A stretch of DNA of 8,315 bases. It comes from JBDTNQ01 sp039933635 (GTDB lineage: Bacteria; Acidobacteriota; Vicinamibacteria; Vicinamibacterales; SCN-69-37). This document shows, in pieces, positions 1 through 6,043 of the stretch. Within the stretch, counting starts at the first letter, position 1, and every line of letters begins with the position of its first letter. Under the pieces are notes generated by a model, which saw only the letters and a list, made by a program, of their open reading frames with translations, made no database searches and was not told where the DNA came from. The position numbers and the translations under genes were made by a program. The stretch covers positions 1 to 8,315 of the forward strand of contig JBDTNQ010000147.1 in the NCBI GenBank assembly GCA_039933635.1, written 5' to 3'.

Positions 1-1450
1 CTTTCGCTGCAAGGGCCAGGGCCGCGCGGCCCGTGCCCGCTCCAACATCGAGAATCCGCCGGCCTTCAAGTGGCGCCAGGACCTCGAGCAGCAATGCTTC
101 CTGCGTCTGTTGCAGGTGTTGTCCGATCGGACCACTGAAGCGCAACGCCTCGAAGCCCTCGGCGACGTCGCGATTGGCGTAGTGCGTGTAGCTGTAGTGA
201 TCGGGCTCGGTTCCGCCAGGCGTCCGAGGCACGAGGCCGGGTGTAGCAGTGCCACGCCCGGTCTCTTCAGTGCCCGCCGAATCGACGCCCACGAGGAGTC
301 CGCAAGCCAAACTGGTCTTGGCAATGTACGCCTCGTCGCTGTAACGCGTCTCGGCGATCTCTCGCGCGCGGGCGCCGATCGCATCAGCCCGCGCCGGGTC
401 TTCAAAAGCGCCAAGAATGGCGTCACCGAACGCCTCGGGCGTCGGCGCCGCCAGAAACGCGAAGTCGTCGGAGAGCACCTGCGTATGCGTGCGGAGATTG
501 GTCGCAACGATCGCGCGACCCGATCGCAAGTATTGGTAGATCTTCAGCGGTGTATTCGTTCCGGTCGATCGAGGCGACACCAGAACCGTGGCCGCGTCGA
601 GGTAACCCGGAATCTCTTCCGCCGGGCGCTGGCCGGTCAGGATGACCTCGTTCGTCAGCCCAAGGGCGTCGATCTGCCGTCTCGCGTGCGCCACCTGCGC
701 GGCGTCACCTCCAACCAGAACGAGTCGCGCCTCGGGCCGGCGGGTCTTCACGCGCGCCATCGCGGCGTAGAGCAGATCGAGCCCCTGATAGTGCTCGAAC
801 GTGCCGGTGTAGAGCGCCACGGGCGTCGAGGGCGCCACACCGAGCGCTTGGCGTATCAGCAAGCCCGAGCCGGCGGTCGGCCCCGCGCCCGCTCCGGGCG
901 CGTTTTCGATCAGCACCGTGGGTACGTCGACGCGGATCTGTCGCACCGTCGTCTCGAGATCCGCGCAGATGACGATGACCACACGTGAACCCCGAATCAT
1001 CAGGCGCTCGAGCCGGCCAAGGATCCAGGCGAGGCCGGGCATCTTTCGATAGCCGAAGTTGGTCACCTGTTGCGGCAGACTCGAGTGCATGTCGTAGAGA
1101 TGCGGCACGCGGAGCAACCACGCGAGGATCACGCCGATGCCGCCGCCCTCTTCGTGCGAGTGCACCGCGTCATATCGTCCTGTCAACGCGAGGCGGCAGG
1201 CGGTCAGGGTCAGCAGCAGGTTGAGCGGTACCTTCGTCCACGAGGGGCCGATGCCAACGTGCGTCACGAACGGCGGACGGAAGCTCCGGAAGATGCGGAG
1301 GCCGCGCAGCTCGACGTCACGGCCGAACGGATACGTCGCGAGATCCACCGTGTGCCCGAGCGACGTCAAGGCGCGGATGCGATGGAATTCAGAGAACGGA
1401 GTGCCGCGGGGCTCGAAGAACGGCTCCGGGGCAATCATCAGGATGTGCAT
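1..1450 (-). CDS. Bifunctional GT4-type glycosyltransferase / class I SAM-dependent methyltransferase (3' end outside window)
   Basis: The minus-strand frame from ATG at 1448-1450 stays open for all 483 visible codons and leaves the window, so the C-terminus is missing. Residues 1-388 look like a retaining GT4 transferase: an N-terminal Rossmann half opening MHILMIAPEPFFEPRGTPFS, then HSHEEGG (97-103), YTGTFEHYQGLDLLY (214-228), and SPRSTGTNTPLKIYQYLRSG (292-311), the donor-binding region. A Gly/Thr/Pro-rich linker follows (about 389-416). Residues 417-483 resemble the start of a methyltransferase, ending in SAM motif I, ILDVGAGTGRAALALA (466-481). No ATG that would make the methyltransferase a separate gene is seen around the linker; GTG codons exist there, so a split cannot be fully excluded. 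Expected role: cytoplasmic sugar transfer to a lipid-linked or nascent glycan plus methylation; substrates unknown. The canonical E-x7-E acids of GT4 enzymes appear to be Thr298 and Gln306 here. It is divergent from the flippase-like gene. The start is chosen because upstream in-frame codons reach a stop at 1493-1495 and the protein begins like its family; no clear Shine-Dalgarno is seen. Confidence 0.88.
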   Translation of the reverse strand, partial: MHILMIAPEPFFEPRGTPFSEFHRIRALTSLGHTVDLATYPFGRDVELRGLRIFRSFRPPFVTHVGIGPSWTKVPLNLLLTLTACRLALTGRYDAVHSHEEGGGIGVILAWLLRVPHLYDMHSSLPQQVTNFGYRKMPGLAWILGRLERLMIRGSRVVIVICADLETTVRQIRVDVPTVLIENAPGAGAGPTAGSGLLIRQALGVAPSTPVALYTGTFEHYQGLDLLYAAMARVKTRRPEARLVLVGGDAAQVAHARRQIDALGLTNEVILTGQRPAEEIPGYLDAATVLVSPRSTGTNTPLKIYQYLRSGRAIVATNLRTHTQVLSDDFAFLAAPTPEAFGDAILGAFEDPARADAIGARAREIAETRYSDEAYIAKTSLACGLLVGVDSAGTEETGRGTATPGLVPRTPGGTEPDHYSYTHYANRDVAEGFEALRFSGPIGQHLQQTQEALLLEVLAPLEGRRILDVGAGTGRAALALAAK

Positions 1451-1490
1451 GCCGGGGGGCCGCAGCGTCAATCGCACCGCGGACAGTACA

Positions 1491-1499
1491 TGCTACACT
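1491..1499 (+). promoter_or_regulatory. Extended -10-like promoter element
   Basis: TGCTACACT in the 82-bp divergent gap matches an extended -10 pattern (TGn followed by a TAnAmT-like hexamer at 1494-1499). It lies 33 nt before the GTG proposed as the start of the flippase-like gene, a normal leader distance. No convincing -35 is present 16-18 nt upstream, which extended -10 promoters can tolerate. No matching promoter was recognised on the minus strand for the glycosyltransferase gene. Sequence-only call. Confidence 0.45.
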
Positions 1500-1532
1500 A
1501 CGCCGCTTACGCAGCCGCGTCCCCAGTCCGCC

Positions 1533-2552
1533 GTGATCGAACCGGTGTCTCCGTCCCCGCGACACAAGGCGGGCAAACAAGTTCTCATCTGGGCCATCAA
1601 GATCGGCGTCAGCGGCGGGCTGCTCTATCTCCTGCTCTCGCGCGTCGATCTCGGACGACTCTGGAACGTCGCCCGCACCGCGTCTCTCGCCTGGCTGACT
1701 GCGGCACTCGTGCTCTATCTGGTGATGATCCTCATCAGCGCCTGGCGCTGGGGCCTGCTGTTGCGCGTGCAGCGCGTCAAGGCTCCGTTCGGCGCCCTCC
1801 TGAACTCGTTTCTCGTTGCGACGTTCTTCAACAACTTCCTGCCGTCCAACATCGGCGGTGATGTCATTCGCATCCGCGATACGGCGCGCGCCGCGGGATC
1901 GCGCACACTGGCGACAACGGTGGTGCTGCTCGATCGAGGCCTTGGCCTGCTCGGGCTCGTGTTCGTGTCTGCCCTCGGCGCGAGCCTCGCATCGGCGAAG
2001 AGCGAGGTGGTCGGACCGATCGGTCCCGGCATCCTGTGGCTCGTCTTCGTGGCCGGCGTGGTGGGCACCGTCGCGATGGTCGTGCTGCCGCACGGGCTCG
2101 GACGCCTCCTGCGGCCGCTCGAGTCGCTCCATCAGGAGTGGGTGCGCGAACGTATCGAGCGCCTCACCGACGCCCTCCACCGATTCCGCGCGGCACCACA
2201 GTCGCTCGTGCTCGGGTTTCTCGGAGCGATCCTCGTGCAGATGACGATCGTGGCGTTTTACGCCGCCGTGGCAAAGGCGCTGGCAGTTCCGGTGCCGTTT
2301 GCGCACCTGGCGATTCTGATCCCCTTGTCGTTCATCGTACAAATGCTCCCGATCTCGGTGAACGGATTTGGCGTCCGCGAGGGGTTGTTCACGTTCTACT
2401 TCGCACAGCTCCACATGCCAGCGGAGTCCGCGCTCGCGCTCTCATTCGTGAGCGCCGCCCTCATCATGCTCTTCTCGATCTCGGGCGCCATTGCGTACCT
2501 CGGCCGTCGCGGCCAGGGCGCCCCCTCGCCCTACCTCGGCTCGTCGTCGTAA
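1533..2552 (+). CDS. Flippase-like / lysylphosphatidylglycerol synthase transmembrane family protein (UPF0104)
   Basis: A 339-residue polytopic inner-membrane protein with the signatures of the LPG_synthase_TM family (the membrane domain of MprF, AglD and UPF0104 proteins): FFNNFLPSNIGGDVIRIRD (98-116), VLLDRGLGLLGLVF (131-144) and LPISVNGFGVREG (272-284). Hydrophobic segments lie around 17-36, 52-77, 127-153, 165-187, 225-250, 256-274 and 298-324, and the length is normal for the family. There is no soluble MprF-type aminoacyl-transfer domain, so lysine transfer to phospholipid is not expected. Relatives are found in glycan and lipid loci and are thought to handle or flip lipids, which is not shown by the sequence. 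The start is uncertain: GTG 1533 fits the promoter-like element, GTG 1545 is also possible, and in-frame ATGs at 1443 and 1449 would overlap the divergent gene head to head and add a low-complexity, non-family N-terminus. The end overlaps the convergent gene by 22 bp. Confidence 0.85.
   Translation: MIEPVSPSPRHKAGKQVLIWAIKIGVSGGLLYLLLSRVDLGRLWNVARTASLAWLTAALVLYLVMILISAWRWGLLLRVQRVKAPFGALLNSFLVATFFNNFLPSNIGGDVIRIRDTARAAGSRTLATTVVLLDRGLGLLGLVFVSALGASLASAKSEVVGPIGPGILWLVFVAGVVGTVAMVVLPHGLGRLLRPLESLHQEWVRERIERLTDALHRFRAAPQSLVLGFLGAILVQMTIVAFYAAVAKALAVPVPFAHLAILIPLSFIVQMLPISVNGFGVREGLFTFYFAQLHMPAESALALSFVSAALIMLFSISGAIAYLGRRGQGAPSPYLGSSS
2483..2523. terminator. GC-rich nested inverted repeat just past the minus-strand operon end (possible terminator)
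   Basis: GGGCGCC (2483-2489) pairs perfectly with GGCGCCC (2517-2523), and inside it GGCCG (2502-2506) pairs with CGGCC (2510-2514) around a 3-nt loop. On the minus strand the structure begins 7 nt after the TAG stop (2531-2533) of the last operon gene, a usual place for a terminator. It also lies inside the C-terminal codons of the flippase-like gene. No U-tract follows on the minus strand, so it is not a canonical intrinsic terminator, and short GC stems arise easily in high-GC DNA. Confidence 0.25.
2531..2552. other. Tail-to-tail overlap of two convergent genes
   Basis: The TAA of the flippase-like gene (2550-2552, plus strand) lies beyond the TAG of the GT-C-like gene (2531-2533, minus strand), so the last codons of both are antisense to each other over 22 bp. 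No spacer is left for separate terminators. Confidence 0.9.
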
Positions 2553-4378
2553 ACGAACGTCGGCTTGACGAACACGGCCAGATTGCGCCGGTCTGTCGAT
2601 CCTGGATTACGCTCGGCCGGCACGAAGTGGTTCGTCGCCTCGAGGTGCAACACGTACACCGAATTCGCGTGATAGCGGAACGGCGTGGGCCGGGTGACGG
2701 TTACCGCCGTCTTCCCGCCTGCGAGCACCTTCGCGCTGAAGGCGCGATCGGCGAAGCGACCCGTGACCGTGTTGTCGATCGGGCTGCTGAATTCAATGCG
2801 GACGCGTGAGGGTGGCTTGTCGGTCTTCACCAGAACATCTGTCGAGGCGCCGCCCGCAATCCAGTTGCCGACGACGGGCCCCTTCCCATCGCCCATCGGG
2901 TCCGGTTCCGCCGAATACATGCGTCCGTCCATGTAGTAGAACTGCACGGTCGGCTCTGCGATAAAGAGAATCGGACAGCGCAACGAATCCAATCGGCACG
3001 GCAGGTCGTTCACGAGCGTCAGTTCGATCGGCAGGTAGTTCAGCGGCTTGCGCTCGACGTTGAGCCACGGCTTCGCCGAGGCGCTGTAGGGATGCGATAC
3101 CATCGCGCCCGTGAACGCGACGCCGACGATGCCGGCGATCAGGGAGGGCCACAACGGCATTCCGGCGGGCAGCAGAAACAGCGATGCCGGATACAGGCTC
3201 AGGAAGTACCGATTGCCCGTGGGCCCGCCCCCGCCGTTCCAGCTGTCGGGAAAGAAGACGATCAACGCCCCGACCGATCCGGCCAGCCCGATCGCGACGC
3301 CCCACTGCCAGATCGGCGCGCGCCGCAGGCGCACCAGCCACGCCAACGCGAGGACGACACCGGGAAAGTAGTACGGCACAAGCCCCGCATCGCGTCCGAC
3401 GAGGAAATACCAGACATTGATCGGCACCTGCGCCAGCGCGTCCGGCGCCAGCACGCGCCCCGTGTCAGCGTCGTTCGTGATCATGGCACTGCCCTTCTGG
3501 CTGAACGTGGTGCCCTGGTCGTCGAACGGATAGTGATCCGTGAAGTAGCGGCGCGAGAGGCCGTCGGCCGCACCTTGATAGTTGGCTTCGCCCGTGATGA
3601 GGAAGTTGAGACCGAACAGGCCCAGTGTTGTCCCGAGGAACACGATCGCAATCGCAACCGACCGGCGCAGGCGCAGTGACGCCATCGCGTCCAGGACGAG
3701 CGGCACAATCAACCCGGCGTTGGTGGCCTTCGAAAAGGTGGCTACGCCAATCAGCACGGCGGCCAGCATCGTCGTCCTGGGGTGCAGCAGCCAGGAGCGC
3801 TCCTCAGTCTTCGCGACCTTCTTGTAGAGCCACAGGAAGTACCCGATGAACACCAGCGTGAAGTTGAAGATCTCAGAAGTGAACCACGCGGCGTAGACGG
3901 GCACCACCGAGGCGGCAACGAAGATGATCGCGACGATCCAGCCCGCGCGCGATCCCATGGTGGCCGTGCAGAAGCGCGCGCCACACACCACGCAGAGGCC
4001 CACCATCAGCCAGTTGAACACCAGCATGCCACCCAGGCCGCCAATGGCGACGAATGGCGCGGCGACAACGGGATACGCGAGCGCCTTGCCGAACGCGAGG
4101 CTGTTGTCACTCGGGACGGGTTCCTTGCCCCCCAGCGTGAGGTGATACCGCAGCTTCAGGAAGATGCCGCTCGGTCCGTGCCCATACAGCGAAACGAAGC
4201 GCTGATAGTCCGCCCGGTCGTACCGCAGGTCGGCATCGTCGGCGAGGCTGAACGCCATCGCAATGTAGGTGGCCTCATCGCCCTTGATGTCGCCAGCGAT
4301 CCACCGCGCGTCGATCATGCGCCCGGCCAACCCGGCCAGCACGACGATGGCCACGACCCACGCGACTACTCGGGCCAT
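2531..4378 (-). CDS. GT-C-like polytopic membrane protein with C-terminal extracytoplasmic region
   Basis: A 615-residue protein. Residues 1-430 are polytopic, with a signal-anchor-like first helix (3-20) and about ten more hydrophobic segments. The first loop carries GDIKGDEATYIAMAFSLADD (29-48), resembling the acidic DE motif in the first outer loop of GT-C glycosyltransferases, which use polyprenyl-phosphate sugars. Further family-like stretches are GRDAGLVPYYFPG (328-340) and GNRYFLSLYP (388-397). Residues about 435-615 are not hydrophobic, look beta-rich, and probably sit outside the membrane, ending near FVPAERNPGSTDRRNLAVFV. It is the last gene of the minus-strand cluster; its start overlaps the previous gene by 13 bp, suggesting coupled translation. 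ATG 4378 (weak GAG 8 nt upstream) is preferred; ATG 4399 (seven residues longer, AGGA close upstream) is a real alternative. Likely a glycosyltransferase acting on exported glycan, but donor and acceptor cannot be read from sequence; it could be a non-catalytic homologue. Confidence 0.8.
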   Translation of the reverse strand: MARVVAWVVAIVVLAGLAGRMIDARWIAGDIKGDEATYIAMAFSLADDADLRYDRADYQRFVSLYGHGPSGIFLKLRYHLTLGGKEPVPSDNSLAFGKALAYPVVAAPFVAIGGLGGMLVFNWLMVGLCVVCGARFCTATMGSRAGWIVAIIFVAASVVPVYAAWFTSEIFNFTLVFIGYFLWLYKKVAKTEERSWLLHPRTTMLAAVLIGVATFSKATNAGLIVPLVLDAMASLRLRRSVAIAIVFLGTTLGLFGLNFLITGEANYQGAADGLSRRYFTDHYPFDDQGTTFSQKGSAMITNDADTGRVLAPDALAQVPINVWYFLVGRDAGLVPYYFPGVVLALAWLVRLRRAPIWQWGVAIGLAGSVGALIVFFPDSWNGGGGPTGNRYFLSLYPASLFLLPAGMPLWPSLIAGIVGVAFTGAMVSHPYSASAKPWLNVERKPLNYLPIELTLVNDLPCRLDSLRCPILFIAEPTVQFYYMDGRMYSAEPDPMGDGKGPVVGNWIAGGASTDVLVKTDKPPSRVRIEFSSPIDNTVTGRFADRAFSAKVLAGGKTAVTVTRPTPFRYHANSVYVLHLEATNHFVPAERNPGSTDRRNLAVFVKPTFVYDDEPR

Positions 4379-6021
4379 TGCACGATCTCGTAGAGCCATG
4401 TGTCCTGTGTTTGCACAATCGGTCGAAGATTGGACGTAAAGCGCGCGAGCCGATCCAGCAGCACGTCGCGTGAGGCGCCTTGATAGTAGTCGACGTGCCA
4501 CAGCACGTAGCGGACCTGCCGCTCCTTCATGATGGCGAACGAGGCCGGATCGGGAAAGCCGTTGATCGGCAGCGCAATCGCGTCGAAATCCGGAGGAATG
4601 ACGTCACTGTAGCCGTTGACCATCGGCTGCCAATGGTACGTCGACCAGAACATCGCCGTGGCGTGATTGTGGTAGTTCGACGAGACGTACGGGAACTGGA
4701 ACTCGACGAACACGCCCCGAGGCAGCGTGGCGAGCGTGCGATACGCCACCGATGGCGGATCGGCCACGCGCAGCGGCCACGACGGCCAGCCCCACTCGGC
4801 GGTCCTGACGCCAAGTTCGGACGCCACGAGCAGCACCAGAACCGCCGGCAGCCAACGGCGACGCGCCGACACGCGAGCCACTCCCAGGCCGGCCAGTACC
4901 GAGAGCGCGAACGTCACGACGATGCCGAACCGCGCGGGGGCGCGGATCAGCGACATGCCGGGAACGACGGCATCGAGGATCGAATACAGCTTCAGCGCGG
5001 GGCCAAAGGACGCCCAGGCCGCCATGACCGCAAGCAGGGCGTATCCGAGCGTCTGGCGCCGCCTCGCCACGTCGGCGCCGGCATAACCGGCCAAACAGAT
5101 CGCGGCGAACAGCAGCACGCCGAGGCCGGGAAACAGCACTTCGACCCACGGCTTCCAGCGAGCCAAGCTCGGCAGCCACCAGTCATGGGCGGCCGAACTC
5201 GACGCGAAGTAGTCCGACAAGTGCGACGAATAGCCGCGGACCTCCGCCTCCGCGTGTGGCGCCAGTACGGCGCCGGAAGCCTCGCGTGCGTGCGTGAACG
5301 CCCGATACACCGGGAAGACCAGCGCGGCGGCCACGACCACGGCCACAACCAGTGCGCCCCAGTAGCGTGGCGACCGGTCCGCAAACACCAGCACGAGCAG
5401 ACCAAGCGCGCAGCCCGCGAATAGCCCGTAGTAGCCGCACGCGAGCGCGGAGATGGCGAGCGCGCCGCCCAGTTCGACCGCTCGCCCCACCCCGGGACGT
5501 TCGCGACATCGGTGGAACGCAAGCGCCACGAGCGGAAAGACGAAGATCATCAGCAGCTGAATCTCGGCGGTCTTCGACGCCACGTAGGGACAGAACGTGA
5601 ACGCGGTCGCCGCAACAAGACCGGCGCCATCCGACTCCGACAGCCGCCGGACGAGCGCCCACATCAAGACGAACGCGAGCCACAACGCGCTCGCCACGGC
5701 CCCGTTCAACGCCGCAAGCGGATTGTGCGTCACCACGTACCACGGCAGACCGAGCACGCCGGCCACGAGGTTCAACTCGGAATAGGCGAGCGTCCCGGTG
5801 TGTGGATAGAAGATGTTCGCGTCGAGGATGTGCTTCGGATCGGTCGTGAGCGCGTGGGCGATCCACGCGATGTTCCAGATGCCGAATCGCCCGTCGTTCG
5901 TGTCGACGCGCCCGACGGTCGTCAGATGCGTGAGCGTGGGGGCGGTCATCACGAGGACGAGCAGCGCGCCAATCACGGCCGCTCGCACCGCTGGGCCCCA
6001 TCCGCTCATCGCTCGTGACAT
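4366..6021 (-). CDS. Polytopic membrane protein, GT-C-like, function unassigned
   Basis: A 551-residue protein with about ten to twelve hydrophobic segments between residues 11 and 402 and a C-terminal stretch of about 150 residues (403-551) that is mostly non-membrane. After the first helix, a loop contains DTNDGRFGIWNIAWIAHAL (40-58) and ILDANIFYPHTGTLAYSE (65-82), with Asp residues placed as in GT-C transferases. Later stretches are FCPYVASKTAEIQLLMIF (143-160), IRAPARFGIVV (359-369) and, in the tail, FWSTYHWQPMVNGYSDVIPP (458-477). Patterns like these recur in poorly characterised large membrane proteins of environmental bacteria, usually labelled hypothetical or glycosyltransferase-like. 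ATG 6021 is chosen, 22 nt after the stop of the MBOAT gene; ATG 6009 is possible, and a TTG start at 6069 would overlap the MBOAT end with a Ser-rich, unlikely extension. No good Shine-Dalgarno is seen. The 3' end overlaps the next gene by 13 bp. Likely a lipid-linked-sugar transferase, but this is inference. Confidence 0.78.
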   Translation of the reverse strand: MSRAMSGWGPAVRAAVIGALLVLVMTAPTLTHLTTVGRVDTNDGRFGIWNIAWIAHALTTDPKHILDANIFYPHTGTLAYSELNLVAGVLGLPWYVVTHNPLAALNGAVASALWLAFVLMWALVRRLSESDGAGLVAATAFTFCPYVASKTAEIQLLMIFVFPLVALAFHRCRERPGVGRAVELGGALAISALACGYYGLFAGCALGLLVLVFADRSPRYWGALVVAVVVAAALVFPVYRAFTHAREASGAVLAPHAEAEVRGYSSHLSDYFASSSAAHDWWLPSLARWKPWVEVLFPGLGVLLFAAICLAGYAGADVARRRQTLGYALLAVMAAWASFGPALKLYSILDAVVPGMSLIRAPARFGIVVTFALSVLAGLGVARVSARRRWLPAVLVLLVASELGVRTAEWGWPSWPLRVADPPSVAYRTLATLPRGVFVEFQFPYVSSNYHNHATAMFWSTYHWQPMVNGYSDVIPPDFDAIALPINGFPDPASFAIMKERQVRYVLWHVDYYQGASRDVLLDRLARFTSNLRPIVQTQDTWLYEIVQWPE

Positions 6022-6029
6022 GGCGAGCG

Positions 6030-6038
6030 ATGATAGCA
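6030..6038 (-). promoter_or_regulatory. Extended -10-like element before the GT-C-like gene (possible internal promoter)
   Basis: On the minus strand TGCTATCAT (6038 down to 6030) matches the extended -10 pattern and closely resembles the element at 1491-1499. It lies only 8 nt before ATG 6021, so a transcript from it would be almost leaderless, consistent with the lack of a ribosome binding site there. No -35 is recognisable. A 9-mer of this kind may occur by chance. Confidence 0.25.
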
Positions 6039-6043
6039 GTCCG

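Noticed and set aside
110..988. Plus-strand open frame of 292 codons opposite the glycosyltransferase
   Set aside because: Arg- and Gly-rich, low-complexity product with no motifs; the antisense frame is a clear GT4/methyltransferase.
1137..1532. Long N-terminal extension of the flippase-like gene
   Set aside because: It lies inside the opposite-strand glycosyltransferase coding region and has no family similarity.
1389..2414. Minus-strand open frame of 341 codons opposite the flippase-like gene
   Set aside because: Composition rich in Arg, His, Glu and Gln without hydrophobic pattern; typical shadow of a membrane protein gene in high-GC DNA.
4379..4501. 41-residue N-terminal extension of the second GT-C-like protein
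   Set aside because: Arg-rich, overlaps coding sequence of the previous gene; only the short alternative from ATG 4399 is plausible.
4480..5424. Plus-strand open frame of 314 codons opposite the first GT-C-like gene
   Set aside because: Arg, His, Gln and Gly-rich shadow without domain features; the opposite frame has a regular membrane-helix pattern.
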